From Oscillospiraceae bacterium (GTDB lineage: Bacteria; Bacillota_A; Clostridia; Oscillospirales; WRJC01), in the NCBI GenBank assembly GCA_009782405.1, contig WRJC01000011.1, positions 1 through 64,000 of the forward strand: DNA of 64,000 nt, given 5' to 3'. The position numbers and the translations under genes are program-made. Below, in pieces: positions 51,963 to 61,542 of the stretch (its first letter is position 1; each line of letters opens with the position of its first letter). Below the pieces are notes generated by a model. That model was not told the origin of the DNA and did no database searches. It saw only the letters and a program-made list of their open reading frames with translations.

Positions 51963-52952
51963 TTAATTTTTTTTGTCCCCGGTTATCATATTGTAGGAAA
52001 GTTTTTTGTCGTTTTCGAAAACAAGCCGCCATGAGGGCGTGAGATAAAACTTTTCCGATTCGTGGTGCATCACGATGTATTCCATGTTCATTTCTTTCAG
52101 GCTGCCGCTATCCCTGATTGTGTTTGCGTCTATTTCCGCGCATTTGAAAAGTATGTTGACGGAATCGAGCAGGGCGGCCGGCTGTCTTCCGACAAATTCC
52201 CCGAAATACCATTCGCCGCAAAAATATTTTATCTTATCGTTTTGTATTTCGATGTAGGCGCAGTGCGATTCGATGGGCACTCCCTCGAAAGTTTGGTTTA
52301 TCAAGACAAATTCGCAATTTGGATTTGTGTTTTTTTCAAAACCGATGATTTCAAAACCCAATTTCAAATCTTGGCGGCTACATTTTTTCAAAAAATTTTT
52401 GATGGTGTTTTCGGTTTTTTTCAAATCGCTTTTTTTTATGTTTCCAATCCCTTTTTTTAACAACAGCTCCGTTTTGCCTTTTGTTTCGTTTTCAAGTTCC
52501 GTTTTTCCCGTGTCCGGGTTCACAACCGAAAAATCCTTGACAAGATCCGAATAAGCAAGCTCGATCATGCAAACTTTGAAAAAATCGTTTTCCGCGAAAA
52601 TGAACCTGTAATCCCCCGCTGCGTAAGATTCGCCCACAGGCAGCGTATCGCTCGCTTCTTTGAGTTGTTCGTCGGAAATGCCGGAAAAGCTTTTTACGAT
52701 TTCCGCGAATATGTCCTGCGAATATATACCTTCGTAAACCCCTTCGTATATCACCGCGGAGGGTTTTTTCGTGGGTATTTTGCTTTTTTCCGCTTTTAGG
52801 CCCTTGGCTTCCAAAACAAAAGTCGCGTTTTCAATCATTTCAAAAGGTATGTTCTCGGTTTTTATGGAAAAGTCGGCGATGTTGTAAACAAAAAATATGT
52901 TCGCGATCAAAAGGAGGATTATAATCGCCGTTTTGGTGTGGCTTGTATTCAT
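51963..52952 (-). CDS. yycI: YycI-like regulatory protein of the Wal system
   Basis: A 329-residue protein with an N-terminal transmembrane helix (about 8-26) and an extracytoplasmic body. Position (directly after yycH), topology and beta-rich repeats (KIKYFCGEWYFGEF near 250) fit YycI, which with YycH binds the WalK sensor at the membrane and tunes it. Sequence similarity cannot be confirmed by eye, so the name rests on operon position and architecture. GGAGG precedes the ATG 52952, two bases from the yycH stop. Confidence 0.72.
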   Translation of the reverse strand: MNTSHTKTAIIILLLIANIFFVYNIADFSIKTENIPFEMIENATFVLEAKGLKAEKSKIPTKKPSAVIYEGVYEGIYSQDIFAEIVKSFSGISDEQLKEASDTLPVGESYAAGDYRFIFAENDFFKVCMIELAYSDLVKDFSVVNPDTGKTELENETKGKTELLLKKGIGNIKKSDLKKTENTIKNFLKKCSRQDLKLGFEIIGFEKNTNPNCEFVLINQTFEGVPIESHCAYIEIQNDKIKYFCGEWYFGEFVGRQPAALLDSVNILFKCAEIDANTIRDSGSLKEMNMEYIVMHHESEKFYLTPSWRLVFENDKKLSYNMITGDKKN

Positions 52953-52953
52953 T

Positions 52954-54501
52954 TTAATTTACCTCCCAAACCGCTTTTGCAAAATTACCGCTTTTTTGGT
53001 CATAATCTATTTCATATACCAATTTAAAATCGCTTACCAAAAATTTATCGGATTTTTCGTCGTAGCGCAAATTATATTTTCGGGCAATTTCTTCAATTTC
53101 GCGCAATTCGCCGCGTTCCCTTGAAATTTCGCGGTCAATTGTGTCCAAATCAAAAATCGGGTTCCGGTTTTTTACCATTCCCTGTTCGCTCAAGGTGACG
53201 TAAAGCGAATTTATTTTTATTTGGGTGAAACCGTTTTCGCCAATTGTCAGGGCAACCGCTTCGCTTGAACCATTGATTTTTATTTCGGCGCCTTCGTAAT
53301 AATACGAAAAAATCGCGGTCATTTCCCCAATTGGATTCATATTCACTTCTTTCAAATAAATTTTGCATTCGTTTCCCGCAAGTTCACGGTCAAGGCTGCT
53401 CACAAAAACGCTCGCCGCCTTTATTTTTTCGTAATATGTATAATAGCTGTCGTCATAACTCAAAAATTTCGCCAAATGCAAGCCTCCTCCGATTTCGTTT
53501 GAATCGATTGGTTTGTAGGCGTATAATATTTGCCCGTTTTTGAAAAATTTTATCGTGTTTTTTCCGTCCCTGAACGTCATTGCGTCATTTTCGGAATATG
53601 AAACGGAGTTTTCAATGTTGAAATTTAAAATTTTCAGCAAATTTTTTATATATTCCCGTTCGATTTTTATTTTTCCGTCTTCGCCCGAAAGCGGATTCGA
53701 ATACTCTAAAACAAACGAATATTTTTCGTAATTTTGGAACAAATGGAAAGTTTCGGAAAATTTCAAGTTTTTTATGTCATTTTCGTTGGCTCCCGTTTGA
53801 AGGCTTATATCCCTGTTTTTCAAAAACTCGCACGGGACGGCTCCGGCGATATTTTTGTACGCGGAAAGATCCGTTTCGCCGAAGCGCTGCCTTATTTTGC
53901 TTTTTGCTTCGGGGGGAGGCTCAAAAAGCGATACTCGGTCGTAAATGTCTTTTGCAACCCCTTTGATTTCCCCGTCATCGATTATGAAAAGTTCGCGGAC
54001 CATGGCGAGTTCGCCCGAAAAACCTTCGGCCAAATTTTTTATGGATTCTTTGGCCAAAAAAGTGTATATGAAGGGATAAATATAATTGCCCGCATATTTT
54101 ACGTAGATTGATTTTTCGGAATCTGCGCACCTGCGCCATAATTCTTCGCCTTCGGCCCCGCTCAAAATGCGGCACGCGGAATTTTTCCCGAAAATGTCCC
54201 GTATGTTGTTTTTTATTCCGTGTTCGTAAATATCCAAGACAGTCCTGTCGTTGTATATCGCGGTGAAAGTTTGTTTGTTTGCTGTGATTGTTATCTGCAA
54301 GGGGGTTATGTGGTTTTCGTTTATTTCTGCCAATGCCATGCCTCCGATTTCGAATATGCGAATTTTTTCGCGGGGTATTTCCTCGTTTTGGCCCGCGTTC
54401 TGCCTTGCGTTTATATAAAACCCCGCCATTGCGAGCATGGAGGCCGTCAGCAGGTATATCAAACCGGTTTTTGCAAAATCGACAATTTTTTTAATTTTCA
54501 T
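52954..54501 (-). CDS. yycH: YycH-like regulatory protein of the Wal system
   Basis: A 515-residue single-span protein (helix about 10-28) with a large extracytoplasmic region containing a regulatory-protein-like beta domain (KIRIFEIGGMALAEINENHITPLQI near the start). The topology and its place between walK and yycI match YycH. The start overlaps walK by 11 bases, implying translational coupling. YycH modulates WalK activity together with YycI. Length is somewhat above Bacillus YycH (about 455). Confidence 0.75.
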   Translation of the reverse strand: MKIKKIVDFAKTGLIYLLTASMLAMAGFYINARQNAGQNEEIPREKIRIFEIGGMALAEINENHITPLQITITANKQTFTAIYNDRTVLDIYEHGIKNNIRDIFGKNSACRILSGAEGEELWRRCADSEKSIYVKYAGNYIYPFIYTFLAKESIKNLAEGFSGELAMVRELFIIDDGEIKGVAKDIYDRVSLFEPPPEAKSKIRQRFGETDLSAYKNIAGAVPCEFLKNRDISLQTGANENDIKNLKFSETFHLFQNYEKYSFVLEYSNPLSGEDGKIKIEREYIKNLLKILNFNIENSVSYSENDAMTFRDGKNTIKFFKNGQILYAYKPIDSNEIGGGLHLAKFLSYDDSYYTYYEKIKAASVFVSSLDRELAGNECKIYLKEVNMNPIGEMTAIFSYYYEGAEIKINGSSEAVALTIGENGFTQIKINSLYVTLSEQGMVKNRNPIFDLDTIDREISRERGELREIEEIARKYNLRYDEKSDKFLVSDFKLVYEIDYDQKSGNFAKAVWEVN

Positions 54502-56335
54502 CCTGTTTGTTTTCCTTTGGATTTGAATTTTGCGGAAGAATGACGCTCACAACCGTTCCGCCCATTTCGGCGTTTTCCACGGATATGTCTCCTTTGTGCA
54601 TCTGCACGATTTCCCTTGCTATGGATAACCCAAGACCCGTGCCACCGGTTTCCGATGAACGGGCTTTTTCCACTCTGTAAAACCTATCGAAAATATGCGG
54701 GAGATCTTCTTCGGGTATTCCCATGCCGTTGTCTTTCACCACGATCTTTATCCCTGAAGCGTTTTCTTTGTTTGGGTTTTTGAATTTATGTCCGCTCAAA
54801 AATATTTCGATTATTCCGTTTTGGGGCGTATATTTTATGGCGTTGGAAATTATGTTTATGAGAACTTGTTCTATCCTCTCTTTGTCCGCGTATATGACCG
54901 GTATATATTTCTCCGTTTTCAAAATCAAATTCTGCCCGTTTTTTTCCGCTTCGCCCCGCATTGTCTCGCATATGTTTTTCACCGATGCATCCATATCGAC
55001 AGGGGAAAATTTCCAAAACATTTTGTTGTTTTCAAGCGCGGAAATAAACAGCAGATCCTGCACCAGCCTCTTCATCCTCTCGCTTTCGCTTTGGATCATG
55101 TTCAAAAATTTTATCTTGTTTTCCTCGCTCATCCTAAAATCCGAAATCGATTCGGCGGCCCCGAGTATCGTGGCAAGGGGCGTTTTCAGTTCATGGGATA
55201 CATTCGCTATAAATTCGCGCCTCGATTTTTCAAGCGCATAGCTTTGGGTCACATCCCGTATAACCAAAATAGTGCCTCCGGATGATTTTTCCGATTGGGT
55301 TTCTTCCCAAAATTTGCCGATGCTTATGTCGAATATATTTTCTCCGAAAGCGACGTCGGTGAACACGCTTCTTTCCTCCCCGGCATCCAATCCAAACAGA
55401 TTCATGAATTCGCCGAAATTGCCGCCGTAATTCAAATCGTCCTTCAAAATCCCCGCGCCTTTCGGGTTTATCAGATCCAATGTGCCGTCATGCGAAAAAA
55501 CCAAAACCCCATCGTTGAGGTATAGAAATATGTTTTCCAGTTTTGCCCTTTCGCTTTCCAGTTTTTCCCTTTCGTTTTCCAATTCGCCGATGGTCGCTTC
55601 TAAATTTTCCGCCATTTCGTTGAAAGTTATGGTTAATGTGCCGATTTCGTCGCTGGAAGACACTTCAATTTTTTTCTTGAAATCGCCATTGGCGAGTTTC
55701 ACGGCTCCTTTTGTTATGTTGTGAATCGGAGCCGTTATCGCCTTGGCCAAAAAAAACGACAAAACCACGGCGACCGCAAGGCTTATAAGCAAAACTTGGA
55801 TAATGATGGCAAAAATTTTCCACGAAAATTTTTTCATTTCCTCCAAGCTGTCTTTTATATATATTATGCATTCGATTTTTTCGCCGCCGGCGGATCCGTA
55901 CATGTCGCTTGATATATATAGCGCATAATCCATGTAATCCGAATTGAAATACTGGGCATCGCCGGTTTTTCTTGCCATCGCGGCTACCATGTTCGGGGTT
56001 TTTTCGAGCGAATTCCCGAGTTTTTCATCTGTGCCCGCCAAATATTTTCCGTCCATGTCCAAAACATACAAATTTCTGTAACCGCTTATCCCCATATTTC
56101 CATATATCGGTTTGAGCAAATTTTCCACATTGACGTAAAAATCGTTTTCGCCCATCAAACCGCAAATTTCCCTTTTGATGGCTTCATTTAGGGTGCGGCT
56201 TATCATGTCGTTGAAAGTTTGGGTGTAAAAATCGATTACTCCGCTCAGCATGACTGCCGCGATGATGCTTATTATGCATATTATGAAAAGTATGAGTATC
56301 AATACGAGTTTGAAATGCAAACTTTTGTACAGCAC
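54491..56335 (-). CDS. walK: Sensor histidine kinase WalK
   Basis: A 614-residue membrane sensor kinase for cell-wall homeostasis. Order: TM1 about 9-31, extracytoplasmic sensor 33-170, TM2 about 172-197, HAMP 198-250 (AITAPIHNITKGAVKLANGDF), PAS 268-365 (LNDGVLVFSHDGTLDLINPKG), dimerisation/phosphoacceptor FIANVSHELKTPL with His381, and an ATPase domain with NAIKYTP, DNGMGIPEEDL, FDRFYRV and GTGLGLSI. GTG start at 56335 with GGAGG. It is directly downstream of walR. The HAMP-PAS-HisKA order and neighbours identify WalK rather than PhoR. Confidence 0.92.
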   Translation of the reverse strand: MLYKSLHFKLVLILILFIICIISIIAAVMLSGVIDFYTQTFNDMISRTLNEAIKREICGLMGENDFYVNVENLLKPIYGNMGISGYRNLYVLDMDGKYLAGTDEKLGNSLEKTPNMVAAMARKTGDAQYFNSDYMDYALYISSDMYGSAGGEKIECIIYIKDSLEEMKKFSWKIFAIIIQVLLISLAVAVVLSFFLAKAITAPIHNITKGAVKLANGDFKKKIEVSSSDEIGTLTITFNEMAENLEATIGELENEREKLESERAKLENIFLYLNDGVLVFSHDGTLDLINPKGAGILKDDLNYGGNFGEFMNLFGLDAGEERSVFTDVAFGENIFDISIGKFWEETQSEKSSGGTILVIRDVTQSYALEKSRREFIANVSHELKTPLATILGAAESISDFRMSEENKIKFLNMIQSESERMKRLVQDLLFISALENNKMFWKFSPVDMDASVKNICETMRGEAEKNGQNLILKTEKYIPVIYADKERIEQVLINIISNAIKYTPQNGIIEIFLSGHKFKNPNKENASGIKIVVKDNGMGIPEEDLPHIFDRFYRVEKARSSETGGTGLGLSIAREIVQMHKGDISVENAEMGGTVVSVILPQNSNPKENKQDEN

Positions 56336-56347
56336 AGCTCCTCCGAT

Positions 56348-57043
56348 CTATTTTGCCAAATAATAGCCCATGCCCCTTTTGTTTTGGATGATTTGCGGAT
56401 TTGAACTGTCTTCTTCTATTTTATTCCTCAAGCGGCTGACGGTAGTATCCACGGTGCGTTCGCCGTAATTGTCCTCGTATTTCCATACATGCTTGAGCAG
56501 TTCTTCGCGGGGAAATATTTTGCCGGGGTTTTTTGCCAAAAAAGCCAGCAATTCATATTCGAGTTTTGAGAGCTCCACTGAAATCCCGTTTTTTTCCACC
56601 AAATGTTTTTCCGTATCTATTGCAATGGGCGGTATTTTTATTATTTTTTCGCCTGAAGCGGTAAAATCAGCTTCGGAAGAAGATCTCCTTATATTGGCTT
56701 TTACCCTGGCAAAAAGTTCCTTCACGCTGAACGGCTTTGTTATGTAATCGTCCGCCCCGAGTTCGAACCCGATGATTTTATCGTTTTCTTCCCCGCGGGC
56801 GGTGAGCATTATGATCGGAGTGGCTATTTTTTCGCGCCTTATTTTTTTGCATACTTCAAAGCCGTATATTTTGGGCAGCATCAAATCGAGTATGATCAAA
56901 TCGTATTTGTCTGCCAGCGCTTTTTTCAAGCCGTCTTCGCCATCGTATGATACATCGCATTCGTAATTTTCCAGTTTGGCATTTTCAAAAATAATGGAAG
57001 ATAAGTTTTTGTCGTCTTCGACAATCAAAAGCTTTCGCGCCAT
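56348..57043 (-). CDS. walR: Response regulator WalR
   Basis: A 231-residue OmpR-family regulator: receiver domain with acidic pair Glu9-Asp10, phosphoacceptor Asp53 in LILDLMLPK, and Lys of ITKPFS; DNA-binding winged helix from about 130 with ELSKLEYELLAFLAKNPGKIFPREELL and ERTVDTTVSRLRNKIEED. YNP-type WalR targets include peptidoglycan hydrolase genes; the nearby murA and M23 genes are plausible but unverified targets. ATG 57043 has GGAG upstream; walK follows by 12 bases. Confidence 0.93.
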   Translation of the reverse strand: MARKLLIVEDDKNLSSIIFENAKLENYECDVSYDGEDGLKKALADKYDLIILDLMLPKIYGFEVCKKIRREKIATPIIMLTARGEENDKIIGFELGADDYITKPFSVKELFARVKANIRRSSSEADFTASGEKIIKIPPIAIDTEKHLVEKNGISVELSKLEYELLAFLAKNPGKIFPREELLKHVWKYEDNYGERTVDTTVSRLRNKIEEDSSNPQIIQNKRGMGYYLAK

Positions 57044-57067
57044 TTTTCATCTCCGCCTTTCTTTGCT

Positions 57068-58501
57068 TCACCTGTTTGTTTGATTTTTTATGTTATTTAT
57101 GTTCGCGCTGTTTATATATGAAAAATTTATGTAAAATTTGGAATTTGCCGCTGAAGCGCACCATTTGAGATATTTTTTGAAATCGTCGCCCATATCGAAC
57201 ATGAAAACGTTGCATTTTTTTTGCTTGATGAAATCGATCATTTCGTCTGCGTTTTTTATTTTTTCCAAATCAAAAACATCGGCGGTATGCCCGCAAAGGA
57301 AATATCCCGAAGGCGACAATTTGTCTTCGTAAATATATTTTGTTGTTTTTGAATAATCCAAATCTCCGAAAATGCAAAGATTTGTTTTGTGCTTCAGCGC
57401 CGAATAGAGCAATGCGTTTGTTTCTTCCAATTCCTCCACCAAATCGGCAGCTCCGTCGCTTGGTTTGCCCCGTTCGAATTTTATCCCGATAGAATGGCCG
57501 GAAGCGTATATCTTCCGAAGCGCATCCAAATTATCCGCAATTTCTTTCCCGCCCAAAAAAAATACCGCTTTCGTATTTTCGTATTTTTCGAGTTCTGACA
57601 AAATTTCGTTTACCTTGGTTGTTTTCCCGGATTTTTCGCCATGCGGCAGAATTTCGCAAAACATGAGGTAATTTTGTATTTCTCTTGTGTTTTCGGGAGT
57701 GGTGGGTTCGGCTGTGGTCAATTCTTCGGTGGCGGGTTCTTTTTTCGTGGTGGGTTCGAGCGGGGCATATCCGTCGATTTCGGTCGTGAGCAATGGGAAT
57801 GTCTCCGAAACCGGAGGGGAAAGGGAAGTAATTTCCGCAGTGGTTTCGATTATTGATACAGGGGGGAAATTGGGCCGTTGGGAAGTTTCCTTATTGGAAG
57901 TCCCCAAACTGGAAGGTTCCGTATTGGAAGTTTCCGTATCGATGGCAGTGGTTTTGGGGATGAATTTGTCCAAAAGTTCGTCAAATGTCATTATTGCGCC
58001 CGCTTCTTTTATGCGGCCCGCATTGTATTCCGGCTTGTATTCCCATTCGAGACCTAGTTCCCTGGCTATTATTTCAATCGGGACATAAATAAAGCCCATA
58101 TAATTATATACTTTGCAGTTTGCGTATTCTCTGTTTTGGTTATATGCCCTTTCGGTCGAAATTGAAAAGGTTATGTAGTTGTTTTTGTATTGAATATAAA
58201 AATTTTCGGTGTAATTGTCATGAGAATCTATTTTTATGTTGTTTAAAAGCTTGAATATGTCAAGGGGGATATAATTCACTCCGCCGTACTGTTTGAGGGG
58301 CAAATATGTGTCGCTGCCCGGAATCGAAAAAACAAAAGCTCTATCGTTGTAAAACAGGGAAGGGATCCCCGGGGCATTTTCGGCAAAAACAGGCGAAGAA
58401 ACCGACGAAACGAATTTTAAGAGCGCGATTACGAAAAAAGCCAAAAAAACCGCAGTCAGTTCAAGTTTTCTTTTTTTCAATTCGATTTCGAATTTTTTCA
58501 A
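57068..58501 (-). CDS. Membrane-anchored stalk-like plus degenerate polysaccharide-deacetylase-like protein
   Basis: A 477-residue protein starting at TTG 58501, nine bases after GGAGG (58511-58515); an upstream ATG at 58549 would overlap the preceding gene. One transmembrane helix (about 14-35) is followed by a copper-amine-oxidase-N-like or stalk domain (about 45-160: NYIPLDIFKLLNN, YVPIEIIARELGLEWEY). A Thr/Pro/Glu/Ser-rich linker (about 170-285) follows. The last about 180 residues follow the NodB deacetylase scaffold (AVFFLGGKEIADNLDALRKI, SGHSIGIKFE), but the catalytic FDDG and the metal His of GHxIGNH are missing. It is probably a cell-wall binding or sensing protein, located immediately upstream of walR in one operon. 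Confidence 0.75.
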   Translation of the reverse strand: MKKFEIELKKRKLELTAVFLAFFVIALLKFVSSVSSPVFAENAPGIPSLFYNDRAFVFSIPGSDTYLPLKQYGGVNYIPLDIFKLLNNIKIDSHDNYTENFYIQYKNNYITFSISTERAYNQNREYANCKVYNYMGFIYVPIEIIARELGLEWEYKPEYNAGRIKEAGAIMTFDELLDKFIPKTTAIDTETSNTEPSSLGTSNKETSQRPNFPPVSIIETTAEITSLSPPVSETFPLLTTEIDGYAPLEPTTKKEPATEELTTAEPTTPENTREIQNYLMFCEILPHGEKSGKTTKVNEILSELEKYENTKAVFFLGGKEIADNLDALRKIYASGHSIGIKFERGKPSDGAADLVEELEETNALLYSALKHKTNLCIFGDLDYSKTTKYIYEDKLSPSGYFLCGHTADVFDLEKIKNADEMIDFIKQKKCNVFMFDMGDDFKKYLKWCASAANSKFYINFSYINSANINNIKNQTNR

Positions 58502-58520
58502 AACGCTCCGCCTCCTTTTT

Positions 58521-59657
58521 TCACCCGTGACTTTTCCCGTATATTTCAATTAAGTAAACCGTGGCCAAATCCACGACCAATCCGTAACTCTTTTCTCCTT
58601 GCTCCTGACCCTGCGTTTTGAGGTAAGTGTCGTTGACTGCTCCCGCGATTTTGGATATTCGGGTATTTCTGTATTTTTCGAAAAATATTGAATATGCCGC
58701 CATTTCATTTTTCAGGATTCCGGGAATGTCCGACATAGATTCGTAGTATCTGTCTTTGTCCGCCCTGTACAGCGCATTTCCTATATATTCCAGCATATTT
58801 GCGCACCCGCTGTACTTGATATATTCGTCGTCGCTGTACAGGCAAACCAAAAAAGCCACGAAATTCGCCTCGTCTTCCCTTGCGATGCCCATCAGATGCG
58901 CCATTTCGTGCGCGGCGGTGAAAGGCAGGCAATAATCGGGAAAATCTATGTTTATATTCGCTTCCCCGGTGAAAAATGCGTAAACTCCGGTTATGTGCAT
59001 CTTCGACATTTCAACGGACATGATCACCGGTTTGACGCTTGTTTCGATTTGTTTGAATATATTATGCTTTTCGAGCATATTTTTGTACGCTTCGTTCAAT
59101 TTTTTGTTCATTTCTCCGAGGCCATAAGGCATTTTTGTGCTGCCCGCATAAATTGGCCCTGCGATGTTTTGTTCAAGCCCGACGATTTCTTCTTTCAAAA
59201 CATCAAAAGCCGCCGCCAAATCATCGGCTCCCAACAACCTCTTTTCAAACCCCATTTTTTCGTTTACCGGGGTTTTTCCGTAGCATACTCCCAAAGTGAA
59301 AGTGAAAACAAACATAAAAACCCCGAAAGCGGCCGCGCATTTTGCGATGTATTGAAAAATTATGGCCAATTCTTTTTTCCAGTAAAAACCAAACCGATTT
59401 TCCGAGACGAACTTGACCGAAAAAATCACTATGATCGGGACTGAAATGAAAAGCGCAAATTCTGCGAGCGAAAACGGTATCAAGCGGGTGGCGGAAGTCA
59501 AAAAAAAGCGCATGGCATACGACGCCGTCCCGGAAAAAAAGTCCGCGATTTCGGCGCACTGCGCGCTCAGTTTCCAAACGGCGGCCGAAATAATCCCGAG
59601 AACAATGCAAAATATGACAGGAGGCGTAAATATTTTGGGCCTGAATAAATATTTCAT
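58521..59657 (-). CDS. DUF3810-type membrane metallopeptidase-like protein
   Basis: A 378-residue protein with three N-terminal hydrophobic helices (about 11-30, 55-80, 98-125). An extracytoplasmic or membrane-adjacent domain follows with HEMAH (His250, Glu251, His254) and the downstream REDEANFVAFL (Glu261, Glu263), the expected gluzincin-like metal site of DUF3810. It is flanked by whiA upstream and the stalk/deacetylase-like gene downstream in the murB-to-wal transcript. Envelope-related proteolysis is a reasonable inference; no substrate is known. Confidence 0.82.
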   Translation of the reverse strand: MKYLFRPKIFTPPVIFCIVLGIISAAVWKLSAQCAEIADFFSGTASYAMRFFLTSATRLIPFSLAEFALFISVPIIVIFSVKFVSENRFGFYWKKELAIIFQYIAKCAAAFGVFMFVFTFTLGVCYGKTPVNEKMGFEKRLLGADDLAAAFDVLKEEIVGLEQNIAGPIYAGSTKMPYGLGEMNKKLNEAYKNMLEKHNIFKQIETSVKPVIMSVEMSKMHITGVYAFFTGEANINIDFPDYCLPFTAAHEMAHLMGIAREDEANFVAFLVCLYSDDEYIKYSGCANMLEYIGNALYRADKDRYYESMSDIPGILKNEMAAYSIFFEKYRNTRISKIAGAVNDTYLKTQGQEQGEKSYGLVVDLATVYLIEIYGKSHG

Positions 59658-59685
59658 TTCAAGTATTCCAATTATTCCGAAACGA

Positions 59686-60390
59686 TCATTGCAAATCTTT
59701 GGCGATGTTCATGATTTTTTGCATGCGGTGCAAAATTCCCGATTTTGAAATTGGAGGGTTTGAGATTTCGCCGATTTCGCGTATCGAAAGCTCAATATGC
59801 TTCAACCTCAGCCTCGCCGTCTGCTTGAGTTCTTCGGGCATCGATTCGAACCCCCCTTTTCTTATTATATGTTTTGCCGCTTCTATCTGCCTTGCCGAAG
59901 CTTTCGATATTTTATCAAGGTTCGCGCTCTCGAAATTCGTCACTCTGTTGGCATTGTTTCTCACTTCCTTGATTATTTTTGTTTCCATCAAATCAAAAGA
60001 TATTTTTTCCGCGTGTATGAAGTACATAAAATCCTCGATTTGCTCGCTCGATTTCAGGTATAAAATGTGCCTGTTCCTGCGTTTGACATATTTGAAAAAT
60101 ATGTTTTCAAGTTCCGCCATTTCTTTTATGCCATATGCCAAATCCCCGCTTGATATGGAAATTTCGAGGTGATATGTGTCTTTTGGGTCGGATATGCTGC
60201 CAACGGACAAAAAAAGCCCGCGCATAAAAGATTTTTTGCAGTTGGAACACAAAAAAATATTTTGGTTTGGGACGTTTTCACCCAAATTTTTCGCGTTGGC
60301 GAAAAAACCGCCGGAAAACGCCTCTTTGCAGCATTTTTTTTTGTCTTTTTTTTCGGACAGCAATTCTTTGACTTTGTTTGAATACGACAT
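59686..60390 (-). CDS. whiA: WhiA-family regulator, N-terminally shortened
   Basis: A 234-residue WhiA homologue; the usual length is about 300-315. The family start (MSYSNKVKELLS, KKCCKEA) is followed after only about 20 residues by CSNCKKSFMRGLFLSVGSISDPKDTYHLEI, so the first LAGLIDADG-like half is missing. The second half and the C-terminal helix-turn-helix (LRLKHIELSIREIGEISNPPISKSGILHRMQKI) are intact. In most Firmicutes whiA follows rapZ and yvcK; here it directly follows murB. WhiA couples division and chromosome segregation. The DNA-binding half is complete, so it is probably functional. Confidence 0.88.
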   Translation of the reverse strand: MSYSNKVKELLSEKKDKKKCCKEAFSGGFFANAKNLGENVPNQNIFLCSNCKKSFMRGLFLSVGSISDPKDTYHLEISISSGDLAYGIKEMAELENIFFKYVKRRNRHILYLKSSEQIEDFMYFIHAEKISFDLMETKIIKEVRNNANRVTNFESANLDKISKASARQIEAAKHIIRKGGFESMPEELKQTARLRLKHIELSIREIGEISNPPISKSGILHRMQKIMNIAKDLQ

Positions 60391-60397
60391 ATGCCCG

Positions 60398-61309
60398 TCA
60401 CCATTCCATTATTTTTATTTCGCATTCCATTTGTATGCCGGTAGCTTCGAAAACTGCGGATCTGACATGGCAAATCAAATTTTTCACGTCCGAAAAACTC
60501 GCCTTCCCTTTGTTTATTATAAAGCCCGCGTGTTTTATGGATACTTCGGCTCCGCCTATGCCATATCCTTTCAAACCGCATTCCTCTATCAATTTCGAGG
60601 CATAATATCCGTTGCCGCGCTTGAAAGCGCTGCCCGCGCTGGGATAATCCAACGGCTGCTTTTCTTTTCTCGCCGCCATGTGCGTTTCCATGGCCGATTC
60701 GATTTGCGCCGCATCGCCGCGTTTCAAATTCAAAATGGCGGACAAAAGGATCAAATCCTTTTTTTTTCCGTATGCGCTTTCCCTGTATGCGAATTCATGG
60801 CTTTTGGAATCCAGGTTTTTTATCTTTGAAACGGCGGCGTCCAGGCAAAGGCTGGAATGTACGACGTCGCTCATTTGTCCGCCGTAAGCCCCGGCATTCA
60901 TATATACCGCGCCTCCTATCGTCCCGGGGATCCCATAGGCGAATTCCAGCCCCGAAAGCCCGCGCGATTTCGTTTCAAGCGCCAATTTGCCGAGCGGAAC
61001 CCCGCATTCCGCATACACACTTTCCCCTTCTATAATCATGGAATCCATACGCGAGGTAATTATCGCGATTCCGTCAAAATGGTTTTCGCAAAGCAAAACG
61101 TTGCTTCCGTTTCCAAGCAAAATATATTTCAAGCCGTTTTGTTTTATGGCATCCATCAAAAAAACGAGGGAATCGGCGTTTTCGGGGAAGACCACGATAT
61201 CCGCAGTTCCTCCGATTTTAAACGAAGTATAACCGGAAAGGTATTCGCCCGTTTTGAACAGGCAGCCTTTTTCTTTGCAATATTCCGCGAAAATTTGGGT
61301 TTTGTCCAT
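60398..61309 (-). CDS. murB: UDP-N-acetylenolpyruvoylglucosamine reductase
   Basis: Reduces the MurA product to UDP-MurNAc with NADPH and FAD. The 303-residue protein starts MDKTQIF (ATG 61309). Motifs: SFKIGGTADIVVFP (FAD), GNGSNVL (FAD phosphate loop), GLEFAYGIPGTIGGAVYMNAGAYG, YRESAYG, the PSAGSAFKRG active-site Ser/Lys and KHAGFIIN. It belongs to the shorter MurB type without the E. coli-type extra insert. It is the first protein gene after tRNA-Ala and directly followed by whiA. Confidence 0.94.
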   Translation of the reverse strand: MDKTQIFAEYCKEKGCLFKTGEYLSGYTSFKIGGTADIVVFPENADSLVFLMDAIKQNGLKYILLGNGSNVLLCENHFDGIAIITSRMDSMIIEGESVYAECGVPLGKLALETKSRGLSGLEFAYGIPGTIGGAVYMNAGAYGGQMSDVVHSSLCLDAAVSKIKNLDSKSHEFAYRESAYGKKKDLILLSAILNLKRGDAAQIESAMETHMAARKEKQPLDYPSAGSAFKRGNGYYASKLIEECGLKGYGIGGAEVSIKHAGFIINKGKASFSDVKNLICHVRSAVFEATGIQMECEIKIMEW

Positions 61310-61338
61310 TTTTTTGTTCCGCTTTCGATAAAAATGTA

Positions 61339-61371
61339 AAACCACATCCAGATTTTTTCAAGATGTGGTTA
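61339..61371 (-). terminator. Possible terminator after tRNA-Ala
   Basis: On the minus strand AACCACATC and GATGTGGTT pair around a short loop, followed by an imperfect T-rich stretch. It could end most tRNA transcripts and limit read-through into murB. Confidence 0.5.
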
Positions 61372-61383
61372 AAAGCAGGCATC

Positions 61384-61459
<76 letters not shown>

Positions 61460-61472
61460 TTTACCAATACGC

Positions 61473-61501
61473 ATTATAGCATACATTTTAAAGCTTGTCA
61501 A
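61473..61501 (-). promoter_or_regulatory. Sigma-A promoter for tRNA-Ala
   Basis: Minus-strand TTGACA (61501-61496), 17-base spacer, TATAAT (61478-61473): perfect boxes, 14 bases before the tRNA. It may also drive murB and downstream genes by read-through. Confidence 0.85.
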
Positions 61502-61542
61502 GGGCTAACGGAAAAAATTTTAAATATTTCGGGTCGAATGCG

